DNA of 64,000 nt, from the NCBI RefSeq assembly GCF_029867415.1, contig NC_081184.1, positions 77,536,364 to 77,600,363 of the forward strand. The letters run 5' to 3'. A model generated the notes under the pieces. The model did not search any database and was not told the DNA's origin. It was given only the letters and a program-made list of their open reading frames with translations. This stretch comes from Vicia villosa (Eukaryota; Streptophyta; Magnoliopsida; Fabales; Fabaceae). The position numbers and the translations under genes are program-made. Below are positions 33,480 through 47,266 of this stretch, one piece after another; the stretch's first letter is position 1, and each line of letters begins with the position of its first letter.

Positions 33480-34401
33480 GTTGTTTTTGTTGTTCTACAA
33501 CTGCATTTTTTATAATTTATTAAAAGTTATACAAAAACGGTTGTTTGATATAACCGTTGTTGTATGTAACACTTTGTTATGAGTTCGAGTCTTGATGTTG
33601 TTATTGTTCTACTACTGCATTTTTTATATTTTATTAAAAGACATACAATAATAGTTATTTAATACAATTGTTGATCTAAGTAGCACACTTATAGAGTTTC
33701 TTCACTATCCTTAAACAAATCTTGGCCATTCATTTAGTGATTATCAACACCCAAGACACTACTATTAGTGATCTACGTGAAACCTAAAAATTAGACGAAC
33801 TTTCAACTTAGAAGAACTTCATCTTCTTCCTTCAAATGTCATCTTTCATTTACAACACTCTATTTCTCCACTAAACCAAACTCGACAACATCATTTCTTT
33901 CATTAACAAAAATCAAAAACATCATTTCTTTCATTAACAAGTTTAAGAACTCCATCATCTCTTCTCCAACTTGAATGAGACAAGGAAAGTATGGATTCGA
34001 GTTAGCAATGTTAGTTGTTGTTGTTCTTGTTTTTCTTGTTGTCATTATTGTTGTTTTGTTGTTGTTCTTGTTTTTCTTGTTCTTCTTCTTCTTCTTCTTC
34101 TTGTTATTGTTGTTGTTCTTCTACTTCTTGGTTTTGTTGTTCTTGCTGTTCTTGTTCTTGTTATTCTTACTATTTTTGTTGTTCTATTGTTGATTTTTTT
34201 TAATTTTATTAAAAAAACATACAACAATGGTTGTTTAATATAACTATAGTTGTAAGTAGCGTGCTATCCAGTTTACTACTACAGAAAGTTTACCGTGATT
34301 ATAAATATCCCACTTACAATCCCACCCTACCTAACAATGGTTGTTCAACCGTTATTATAGGTCTTTCTCGACCGTTATTATATGGGTTTCTCGCAGTAGT
34401 G
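33480..34401 (-). mobile_element. CACTA (En/Spm-like) transposon relic
   Basis: The right edge read on the minus strand is CACTACTGCGAGAAACCC, with further AACGGT/ACCGTT-type motifs inside. Subterminal motifs of the form ATACAACAATGGTTGTTTAA recur near 33525, 33645 and 34220. A matching left CACTA end and a 3-bp duplication could not be found, so the element is truncated or deleted. No transposase is seen. Confidence 0.5.
34010..34190 (+). repeat. TTG/TTC trinucleotide-rich tract
   Basis: Runs of TTGTTGTTCTTGTT and CTTCTTCTTCTT that open all three plus-strand frames. Hydrophobic or Cys-rich translations here are repeat artefacts. Confidence 0.8.
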
Positions 34402-34423
34402 TATCAATCCAATGGTGAATTTT

Positions 34424-34424
34424 G

Positions 34425-34479
<55 letters not shown>
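34424..34479. repeat. (TA)n microsatellite
   Basis: About 28 uninterrupted TA units. A second short TA run lies at 34500-34518. Confidence 0.95.
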
Positions 34480-34482
<3 letters not shown>

Positions 34483-34518
34483 TAAAGAGTTATTGAAGGT
34501 GTATATATATATATATAT

Positions 34519-37228
34519 TGTTAATTCTCCGAATTGTGTAATTGGCATTTATGTTTGGCTAAACTGTAGTAGCAACAATATGTATTATAGGATGTAAAAC
34601 TTGCTAATAGACATATCCTATAAGGGAGAAGTCGACATCGCGCCTACTGAGCTAGATTAATGAGATTCAATTCCAATTTAACAGATGCAGAATATTCTTT
34701 GAATACTATGAAAATCCTATATAGCGCAGGTCTGAAGAATCATTCAGAATATTTGGAGATTATATAGCTTCTAAATAAAGATATATTCTTAGAAGCTAAG
34801 GAATTAAAGACCTTGTTTGTAGCAGAAGTATCTAGTGATTTGTAATAGCAAATTAGCTGTGATTGAAGGCCTAAATCCAGTTGGTTATTGGATATAAAAA
34901 GAAGGGTTTGTAACCTAGTTTTAAACAACTCAAGATGTAGAAGTCTAGGGTTTGTGTAGGTGAATCTCCTGGGTTGTAGGAAGATCACCATGTTATTCTC
35001 GATGCTGTGAAGCAAGAGAAGTACTATCCACCTTGAAGCCTGTAGGGAAGAGGTGTATTATTCTTGGAGGAAGCTTTAAAGCAACTCTAAGTTATAGTTC
35101 TTAGTCCAGATTCAAGGCTAGGTATTGTCATGGAAGTGTGTCTTTCTGTTGTTGTTTAAATAGATGTTACAGGGTTGTAACAGTTAGGTATCACTAGGGA
35201 GTGAACGGATGTTCTATTGTCTTAGATGGAGTTCTAAGATAAAAGTTATATTGGGTAGTGACTAGGTAAACTAGAGGTTGTTTATCTGTAAACCAGAGGT
35301 TATTTACATAAAATAGTACTACTAATAGTGGAATCTTCTTCCTGGCTTGGTAGCCCCCATAGTAGGTATTGTTGTCACTGAACTGGGTTATCAATCACTT
35401 GTGTTCTTTACCTTTCAGTACTGCATGAAATTCTTTATATCTTGCCTCTGTATTTCATGACAAACCAGATGTCTCGACATCCTATAGGATATCTGGGTCT
35501 GCTACACCTGAATTTCAATTGGTAGCAGAGCAGGCATCCTATTTTGTCATTAGATGAGATCTTGGGAGGATACTTTTTAGTTTGGCAAGGAATACTCGTA
35601 CTGAAAATATTGTTTGAACTTAGAGAGTTCATATTGGAATTGAACACTCCCTAGAAGTAGAGGATGGATTGTTCATGGCAGGTGAAGTTTAGCTCCATTT
35701 GTTGGTATAAAAGCTGGAACTTGGGGAAAGTTTCTATATGTAGGCACCTAAGATGAGGTGTGTTTGTTGTATCTGAAGACAATTGAGGAGACATTGATGT
35801 ATTTCCTCTGCATGGTATCTCTTTCAAACCTAGTTGTCGTAGCATTAGGTTTTGATCTCCTCAGGATCTGCATCCTATGATAAGGCAGGTTCAAAACTAG
35901 TTTAGTCAACTGAGCAAAGTGACCAAAGATACTATGGAATCTCTCAAGTTCACTCACAAAGGTACATATCTGTATGATTGGAAAGAAGTGGTCAAAAGGT
36001 GATGTATTTTGTTAAAGACTATATGACATGGAAATTTCAGTCGAGTGTCTTCATCTCAGAAGAAGAATATATTTCAAATCAAGTGTTGAAGACCAATTTG
36101 TCCAGAACATTTAATCCCTCATTCTCAATATTAGTAATGATGAAAGAAGAGGGTGGAACTAAAGCAAAAGAGTATCAATGTCAAAACCTTTATGCGGGAG
36201 TGAAGATCTTGATAAGTTATCTCTTAAGCTTATTTGTGGTGACCTAATTAGGAGAATCTTCCTAGTTATGGATTCCAATGTGGTTCTGGTATTTCTGAAG
36301 ATGAATTCTCCTGTGAAGATACCTGTTTCTGATCATAAACTGAAGGAAGTTTCATCAAAAGAGAAGTTAAGTTTGTAATGTTAATGTCTCGACATCGCAC
36401 GCTACACATCAGCACATTATGATAAATTCTTAGTCAAAGACCATTCAAATTTTAGCTCTAAAGTATGAACTCTATTTGAAAAGGTATGATTTGTGTACCC
36501 TTGGAATCAAATGATAACTACTGATGGTTATTCAATTTCTACAAGTCTACAACACCTGTGCTTTTTCACCAGTAAAACAACTTCCAATGTTTATGTTAAT
36601 GCCTTTGCAACTACTGACAATTGCACTTGTCCAAAGTATCATCCATAATGTCATAACACTTCAGCTGGAGTTGGTTAAAGAAAAGGTAGTAATCCTGAAA
36701 GCATAAGAGAAGGTGTTGGTCCCTATTTAAGCTAACATGTCAGATGACAATATTGAAAGGGAGTTAATTCTATTCTATTCTATAATATGCTTGAGTTTCT
36801 TTCTTATGATTTATATGATTTCCATAGAAGTAAAGAGGTCGAGCTCTAAGTTCATGAGAAATGAAAACATATCCAGAAGATCCTTCTGATCAAAGGATTT
36901 AGATTTATGGAATTTGTTTATGACCTTGGAACAGTTTCTATTTGAGAGGAGTATTGTGATCCAACCACAAAGTGTATCTGATGCTCTTGGTTATTATTTT
37001 TAATTTCCCTTGAGGAGGAGAATATGTGTGGTTCCTCATAAGTTATTGAAGAAGATACCCTAGTCAAGGGTTGAATTAATGTCAAGACATAATGTCGTGA
37101 CACGGTTGAAGTTATTGGGGAAACAAGCTTATGTAAATAGTCATATGCCTAGAATAGTCTGTTCTAGAGACCTAATTGAGGGAATCTCCTTTGTAGGTAC
37201 AGAAAATGGTATCCATCATCTCAAAGTG
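34519..37228 (+). mobile_element. Decayed Ty1/copia relic
   Basis: A probable LTR of about 1 kb (34519-35517, TGTTAATTCTCC to GAATTTCA) is followed directly by ATTGGTAGCAGAGCAGG, one base off the tRNA-iMet primer site. Downstream to 37228 is old internal sequence with only short broken frames; a DYMTWKF-like phrase near 36020 hints at gag. Part of the LTR (CCTGGCTTGGTAGCCCCC) is shared with the copia 3' LTR at 27690. No domain is intact. Confidence 0.6.
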
Positions 37229-37548
37229 AGACATGTAACGCCCGTATTTCAATTTATTATTTAATTTGGATTATTATGGTATTTATTGAATTTTTGTGCG
37301 TTTTGGACGATTTAATCGGTATTATTTTGGGATAGAGGATTGATAGTTAATTGAGAATTTTAATATTTTTAGTATTAGAAATATTAATAGAATAATATTT
37401 GGTGTTTTGGTAATTTTCCGAGTAATTAAAATTAGACCGAGAATTTGAGACGAAGAGTAAAAAGGGAGTATACTGTGTTAATTAAGTTGGTTTGGCTGGT
37501 GTGAGTAATTGGGAGGTGTTTTTTGGTAAGCCCAATAAGACAAATAAC

Positions 37549-37580
<32 letters not shown>

Positions 37581-37765
37581 TTTCAGAAAATAAGGAAAAA
37601 AGGAGAAGAGGTTACGTTTTGGGAGAGAAAGTATCAAAAGAAGAGAAAAGGAAAGAAAGCAGGCACAAAACTTGGTCGTTAAGAGGAAAGAAATTGAAGA
37701 ATTTTACAAAGACCCGGAAGAATGGATTCGACTGGAATTTCAACCGGAGGAACAAATTTGAGAGC
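37229..37765 (+). mobile_element. Tekay-type LTR fragment, plus orientation
   Basis: Begins TGTAACGCCCGTATTTCAAT and follows, with divergence, the reverse complement of the LTR ending at 40536 (shared TTTGTGCGTTTTGGACGATT-like and AATTTTAATATTTTTAGTAT phrases). It stops where the next element begins at 37766. It is probably the target into which that element jumped. A charged open frame at 37619-37819 is not supported. Confidence 0.7.
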
Positions 37766-40536
<2,771 letters not shown>

Positions 40537-40550
40537 ACTCTCCCCCACTA
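40537..40550 (-). other. Polypurine tract of Tekay element
   Basis: Minus-strand TAGTGGGGGAGAGT directly precedes the 3' LTR. Confidence 0.85.
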
Positions 40551-42264
40551 GAATATTTTCGTCCTCGAAAATAGAAATTTACCTGATTCAAACAACTCGG
40601 AATAGGAGTCTCGCATCTTGCTCTCCAATTCCCAGGTCAAACTTTCTCCAGCAGCTCCTAACCAAATAACTTTCACCAATGCAATCTCCTTGCCTCTTAG
40701 AACCTTCATCTCGCGATCCACAATTCGCACCGACATCGTCTCCACTGTGAGATTATCACGCACTTGCACATCGTCCATCTGAATCACATGAGACGGATCG
40801 GAAACATACTTTTGGAGTTGTGACACATGAAACACATCGTGCAAATTAGCAAGATTTGGCGGTAACGCCACACGGTAAGCAACTTTCCCAACTCGATCTG
40901 ATATTTGATATGGACCAATAAAACAAGGAGTGAGCTTTTTAGACTTCAGAGCTCGCCCAACACCAGTCATAGGTGTGACCCTCAAAAATACATGATCACC
41001 AGCTTGTAATTCCAAATCTTTCCATCTCTTGTCATGGTAACTTTCATGTCTACTTTGAGAAGCTTTCATCTTATCTCGAATAAGCTTCACTTTCTCAGTA
41101 GTCTCCCTAACAATCTCGGGTCTAAGTACCACGCTCTCACCCGATTCATGCCAACACAACGGAGTCCTACACCTCCGACCATACAACGCCTCAAAAGGTG
41201 CCATCCCAATACTAGAATGGTAACTGTTATTGTAAGTGAACTCAATCAACCGAAGATACGTATCCCACAAACCTCCCTGCTCAAGAACACATGCTCTTAA
41301 CAAATCCTCCAATGACTGAATAGTCCTCTCGGTCTGACCATCCGTTTGTGGATGATACGCCGTACTCAACCTCAACTTAGAACCCAACGCCTCTTGTAAA
41401 CTCTTCCAGAAATCGGAAGTAAACCTCGGATCTTTATTCAACACAATACACAAAGGAACACCATGCAACTTCACAATCACCCTGACGTATATCTCTGCTA
41501 ACTTCGCAATCGGGAAAGTGATGTTAATAGGTATAAAGTGTGCTGACTTCGTAAGCCTATCAACAATCACCCAAATCGAATCAAATCCTCTCAAGGTATT
41601 AGGTAATCCTGTTACAAAGTCCATCGAAATGCTATCCCATTTCCATTTTGGAACTTCTAACGGTTGCATCAACCCTGCAGGCTTCTGATGCTCGATTTTT
41701 GACTTCTGGCAAGTCAAACAAGCATACACAAATTGTGCCACATCACGTTTCATACCAGTCCACCAAAACAAACTCCTCAAGTCTTGATACATCTTTGTAG
41801 CTCCTGGATGAATACTCAAACTGCTTCTATGACTCTCTTCAAGAATCACTTTCTTAATATCTTCATCATTAGGAATGCAAATACGATCTCAGAATCTCAA
41901 CACACCACGCGCATCTAACTTGAAATCATCATTCTCAAGTCGATTGGTTCCTACCATCAAATCCACCAACTTCACATCTAGCTTTTGAGCCTCTTTGATA
42001 TTGTCGAGAAAGTCATTGTTAATCCTTAACATTCCCAAAATAACACTATGCGGTGTCACTTCACAAACTAAGCTCAAATCTCGGAACTGCTCAATCAACT
42101 CCAACTCCTTAGCCATCATAGCCGACATATGCAAAGTCTTTCGGCTTAAAGCATCGGCCACAATATTAGCTTTTCCGGGATGATAGTTCAAACTGAAATC
42201 ATAATCCTTCAATAATTCTAACCACCTTCGCTGCCTCATATTCAACACTTTCCGATCAAAAAGG
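40548..42264 (-). pseudogene. Tekay pol, 3' part: RNase H end, integrase, chromodomain
   Basis: Continues the RNase H frame after the Athila insertion (HPGKANIVADALSRK at the RNase H end). Then come the integrase zinc-binding region (HPGATKMYQDLRSLFWW, CLTCQKSK), the catalytic core with D (WDSISMDFVTGLP), D (NKDPRFTSDFW) and E (Q-S-L-E-D), and a C-terminal chromodomain-like region ending near WELESKMRD. An in-frame TGA at 41889-41891 lies before the integrase, at a position where CGA (Arg) is expected. Chromodomains of this clade direct integration into heterochromatin. It is not functional in its present split form. Confidence 0.88.
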
Positions 42265-43503
42265 TATTTTGATCGCGACTTTACGTGTCTATTAATCTGA
42301 TGACTGCAAGTGCACAGTCGTGTCGTGTAGTTTTAAAAGATATCGAATCCACAGGGACTATGAATCGATCTACCGTTATCTAAGGTTACTATGTAAAGCT
42401 AAGGCTACTAATATTTTGATTGTTCCTAAGGGAGAGTGATTGTGAATAGAAAGAAATATAATAATAGACAGATATTAGTATGTATTTCATTTAACTTAAG
42501 GTGATCCGAAGGTCCATTGGCTAACGCATAATTCAATTAAAAATCTTTACTAATTCAATTGGTTAAAAATCCTCGTCTAAAACTTTCACTCTGTTGATTT
42601 AGATTACTATCCTAATCCTAATGTACGCTTTCGTCATCCCATTAGATTTTAGAAGAGCTTTTTGGAAACAACGTAATTAATAAAATGCCTGTTTTATGAA
42701 GTTGTTATCTATTTAAATCTCCTAATCTCAAACTTTCGCTCTGTTGACTCGGAACATGCTAATATCCCTAACGTACGCTTTCGCCATCCCGCTCGGGTGT
42801 AAAAACAATTTTTGAAAATAAATAAGTTCTAATTAGTTTTAATACGCTTTCGCCATCCTTAAAACTAATGTCCTATGTCTACTATCCAGTTAAAAATCTC
42901 AAACTTTCGCTCTATTGATTTTAACCTTTGACCGTCTTAAACCCTCAAACTTTCGCTCTATTGGTTTTAAGACTTACTAATTAAATTAGACATACAAACC
43001 AAAAACAAGTGATAATTAACAAAACATAATTAAGCCAATTTATTTCGGATCCCACAGTTAACTTACTTTACATACCGATACCTTAGTAATTTAGCCAGAC
43101 ATATTAATACGGTTAAGCATGCATGAATTAATTTGGCTTATAATAAGAGGCATGTTAATTGGCATATAATATATCATGCAATAACTATATAAATGAAGGC
43201 GGTAAATATTAAACCTGAATTAAATAAATTGCAATTGAATCTTCGAGTACTGAACTTCCACCACAGGTTGGCTGGATCGTTCGTCAGAATTTAAACGGAC
43301 GGAATTTAAAACAAGGAAATAAAAGCGATAAATCTAACGTAAGGCTAGATTTATAAAAGGTTCACAACAATTTCCGGTGTAGAAATTGTTGTGAGAAAAT
43401 AAACTGTTTGAATGAAAGCAGGAAGAAAATATAAATCACGGTACAATTTCGGCAGCACTTCGTTGGCAGGAAATCGGACATTGAGAACTGAAGTAGCAGG
43501 TTC

Positions 43504-43511
43504 TATTTATA
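43504..43511 (-). promoter_or_regulatory. TATA box in Athila 3' LTR
   Basis: Minus-strand TATAAATA in the context CCCCTATAAATAGAACC, downstream of the palindrome array; the usual arrangement of a U3 promoter. Confidence 0.7.
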
Positions 43512-43568
43512 GGGGAGGCTTTGCAGTTGCGTTGCGTGAAAAGAGGGAGCTGAGCTGACTTGGACTTG

Positions 43569-43709
43569 GAGACGTGCGTCTCCGCTTCTTTGGGAGGCTC
43601 CTTTGAATGACTTGAGACGTGCGTCTCAAGTGGACAAAATATAGGGGACTGGAGACGTGCGTCTCCCTTTTGCTGACGTGGCCAATGAGACGTCAGAGAC
43701 GTGCGTCTC
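43569..43709 (-). promoter_or_regulatory. Four GAGACGTGCGTCTC repeats in Athila U3
   Basis: Exact copies at 43569-43582, 43614-43627, 43652-43665 and 43696-43709, each an inverted repeat of GAGACG around a 2-base centre. They lie 58-205 bases upstream of the TATA box on the minus strand. TGACGTGGCCAAT between copies 3 and 4 adds an ACGT core and a CCAAT box. A proximal enhancer is my inference. Confidence 0.7.
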
Positions 43710-44015
43710 CTCTTCGCAGAATTTAGTTGGGCCATTCACATGGTTCCTTCGTGGGCTGGATCAGCACTTTTGCACTTTTGGGCCTTGTTTGTACCTCCTT
43801 TCCACTTCAACACCCCTTTTTCATCTTTTAGGCATAAATATTGGTTGTTTTAGCCCCATTTCCTCTCCTTTTCACAAATAGTCATAATAAGAGTGTAAAA
43901 CCTGAAACAAAGCAAATACTCGCGTAATATCATAATAAATCTACATAATAAACGGGAAATGCTATAAATATCTACGGATTTCAAGCTAAATATACGTTAT
44001 AAAATCGTGTTATCA

Positions 44016-45022
44016 AATTCCACCAGACTTGAACCTTTGCTTGTCCTCAAGCAAAATAACAAGGTAAAGATAGGAGGACAGTGAAATGAAATACGCTTCC
44101 ACCACATCGTTCGGTCATACTCAGCTACATAGTGTTTTTGTTTGAAAAATAATGTTGCAGATCCTAGCAATAAACTTATAGTAGCGACACTAGACAACTC
44201 CCAGCAAGCATACCAATCTGAATCATGCCATTATAGCTTGACCTTGACTCGTCATCATGTTTTACCCTTTTCATTCGCGCGCAATCACATTAAGCCCATT
44301 ATCTTGACACGCACATAGCAGAGTAGTCGGTTAGTGACTATGATCCTTCTTATGGAGTTCTGGCACAATTATGTGGTATACTCCATAGTGCTCATTTGTA
44401 GATTGTGGGGAATCAGATAATAGTCCTTCCTACCAAGTTCAGTACCAGATGACTTCTGAACCAATCAACAATGAGTTTTTAAATTCTTTGTATCTGAGAT
44501 TTGCGACCATTAGGTTAAATGATCTTGTGAGGATCATCTTACTTAGTAGGTACATTTCTTATTACGGTTAAGCACATAATTTTTATTATGAGGATCATAC
44601 ACTTATATTCATCGACTCTCTGCGTAGTTGGTATCTAAGACGGTGCCGACTGCTAGAATAAACTACTAAGGGTTACTTCAAAAATTAAAGTCGATGGTTT
44701 CGGTATAAAGGGTATTCAAATCGGTTACGCATACTTGGGGGTTTTAGAGTGTTGGGACAATAAGGATATTGACTTGAATCAATTTCTATGCGTTGATTGT
44801 TTGAGTAGCTTCATATTTTTCGAGCGTGTGGGGTTTTGCGTTTATCGTTTAGGAGCAAAAAATTTTGTTATGGCTCAAGAAAATGGAAGAAATTGTAATA
44901 ACTACGGAATTATACATATAAGACTTGAAATTCCATAAATATTCTTTATTGAATTAGAAAAAACATTACAAGGAAGGGAAATAAAACTGAAAGGAAGGGA
45001 AATAAACTAAAAGGAAATAAAA
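44016..45022 (-). other. Athila 3' untranslated region
   Basis: About 1 kb between the end of the second ORF and the 3' LTR. A degenerate polypurine tract (minus AAGTCTGGTGGAATT, 44016-44030) abuts the LTR. No supported gene. Confidence 0.65.
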
Positions 45023-46444
45023 CTAAAACAAGTAATACGACTCCCCCAGACTTAAATGATGCAGTGTCCTCAATGCATGCCAACTACTCCTCAGTGTTGC
45101 GGTCGGAGAACTGCTTGCGCCTCTTGTACGAACACGGCGACGTCTATCAGAAGGAGAGCCATTTACACAAATGTTAAGATCATGCAATTGTGTAGCAATT
45201 TCAGTGTATTGGCCCTCGTTCCTAATAGCATAGTCACGGTGCTCTTGTTGCATCTCTCGAATAAGCCTTAGTGTTTCATTTTGGTTTGTCTGCATAGCTT
45301 GAAATAGGTGGTCTTGTCGTTGAATTGCAGCATACATGGCATCAAGAGTGATAGGCGGAGGGTTGTTTTGAGGGGGTTGGTTGGCATCAGCTTGTTCTTG
45401 GTTGAGTTCTTCTTCCATGGCATCCACAGGTTCATTAGGATGTTCAGGTTGGTTATCTTGAGGATTGTCTTCAATAAGCCTCCAACGCTGAACATAACGG
45501 ATGTTGATTCTTTTTGGGCATGGCAGGACGACATAAGGAATCAGAACTTTGTTGACGACCAAGGTGTAGTGGCCATCATTACGGGGTGACACCAAGCGGG
45601 AGTCACGGCAGTAAGTGAGGTCAAGTGATTAAGCAGGCATCATGAGATAAAAGAGGGAGAGGAGGTCATCACCAAGACCTAAGGCACAGGCCAAGGAAGT
45701 AATAATTCCGCCAAACAGAAAGGGGTTTGTAGCGGGGGCGTTGATCCAGCCTTGGATGTGTTGGAGCATAAAAGGTGCGGCATTGAAACGGAGACTGTTT
45801 AGTGCACAGTAGAGGAAAAATAATTCATTTTGGTTTACCTTGTGGTTGTTGGATCTCGCAAAAATAGTGTGCCCCAAAACACGTTGAAAATAAAGTATAG
45901 CGGGGTTTTGGATGTGAGAAGCATGTAGAGCCCTCCAACCGGTAGGAACTTCGCCAGTAAGATTAAACCAAAGTTCGAAAGCACGTTGTTCCTAAGATCG
46001 ACCATCGAGTTCTTGAAAGATTGTGCGGAGAGCATTAGGTGCATTATTAAAATGCAAGTACGTAGCCACGACTTCTTGATCCAGAGTATATTCACGGTTG
46101 AACATCCGAAATTGGATGCTACCGGTTAAGACTGGTTGATCAGAAGGAGTGTCGTAGTTGAAAGAGCTCAAGAACTCTAAGACGAGCGGCTCATAAGTTG
46201 GTACGGGTTCGGTACAAAGATAGTGTAGGCTAGATTTAGTGAGTAAACGGGTGACACCATCAATGAGACCCAGAGTTTCTAGATATTCGATGTTCACAAA
46301 TTTTGTGGGAACAACCGAACGTTCCTAAAATGCAAGGTATTTGGTTCTTTGAGCATCGTTGTCGTCTTCTCGGAAAATAATATGTGAAAGGTCGGGAGGT
46401 GGCCTCTCTGGACGTACACTACGAATGATTGAACGTGGAGGCAT
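45023..46444 (-). pseudogene. Athila ORF between pol and 3' LTR, second paralogue
   Basis: Single frame of 474 codons from ATG at 46444 (MPPRSIIRSVRPERPPPDLS) with three nonsense codons, TAG 46325-46327, TAG 45992-45994 and TAA 45629-45631, and no frameshift. It matches the plant retrotransposon ORF often called env-like or ORF-1 in Athila elements; its function is unknown. Globular N-terminal part, then an acidic Gln/Asn/Pro-rich linker and a C-terminal coiled coil (about DAMYAAIQRQDHLFQAMQTN). No obvious transmembrane segment, so an envelope role is doubtful. It resembles the ORF at 47267-48661 across most of its length. It ends within AAGTCTGGGGGAGTC, an internal polypurine-tract-like sequence. 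Confidence 0.75.
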
Positions 46445-46532
46445 GGTGAGTTTGGAAAGAAAAATAGTATGGAGGGTAGAAGAGTATAAAATGGTTTGGA
46501 GGTTGTGAAGAAGAAGAGTGGTGGTGGTGTGG

Positions 46533-46540
46533 TTTTATAG
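46533..46540 (-). promoter_or_regulatory. TATA-like box upstream of second Athila ORF
   Basis: Minus-strand CTATAAAA, about 90 bases upstream of the ATG at 46444, below three palindromic motifs; a possible internal promoter. Confidence 0.35.
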
Positions 46541-46813
46541 TGAGGTTTGAAAATGGTGTGGTTAATGTAGAATTAAAATGGAATTATGGTGGTGTTTGAA
46601 GTTTGAATGGAATAGAGAAATGGGAAATGATGTAGAGTTAAAGAGGTGAATGATGGAGGATGAATGAGGTTTATGGTGTTTAAATGGAAGAAATAATGGG
46701 GAGAATGAGGAAGAATGAATGATGAATTTTGAAATTCAAATTCAAAATTCAAAATGGGGAGAATGAGTCTTCTTCTGCGTGGTCAAACAGCAACGTAGAC
46801 TGCCGGCCTTGGG

Positions 46814-46924
46814 AAGACGCGCGTCTCAGGCAGTCAGTCTGCTGGGGGACAGGGCATGGAGACGGGCGTCTCCTTTCCTTTGCGTGCAGTGTGCTGGGCC
46901 CACAGAGGTGGAGACGTGCGTCTC
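46814..46924 (-). promoter_or_regulatory. Three GAGACG-NN-CGTCTC motifs between Athila ORFs
   Basis: AAGACGCGCGTCTC (46814), GAGACGGGCGTCTC (46859) and GAGACGTGCGTCTC (46911): the same inverted repeat as in the LTR promoter, here inside the element and 370-480 bases upstream of the second ORF. Confidence 0.6.
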
Positions 46925-47266
46925 CTAGCTTAGGCAGGTGGCTGTCACGCGTGCATGGGTGTGGACCAGTTCTGACATATAGGATTTAAATAGAGAATAA
47001 TAGTTCAGAACAATATCATTGTTTCATACTATAAACAGCAAAATACCAGACTGAGTGAGTTATACGCATTCATAAATATATAGCAGTCAGACAACATAAT
47101 AGCAAAATACAGCAGCAGTAATGAATAAAATATTGCATTTCGAATTTAAAACTGGTACTGAATGTTGACAGAAACAGAATGTAAAAATGCAGAAAATTAA
47201 ATTCTAAACTAGGAATTGGAAATTGCTAAAACTAGAAATAAAATCTAATAATCTAAACGGTAACAT

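Larger units (their letters stand above)
42270..44015 (-). repeat. Athila 3' LTR
   Basis: 1746 bp. Compared with the other LTR it has about 110 extra bases (about 42721-42830). Internally it repeats CAAACTTTCGCTCTRTTG and TACGCTTTCGCCATCC several times. Confidence 0.9.

Noticed and set aside
33971..34243. Leu/Val-rich frame that resembles a membrane protein
   Set aside because: Translation of a TTG/TTC repeat; all three frames are open.
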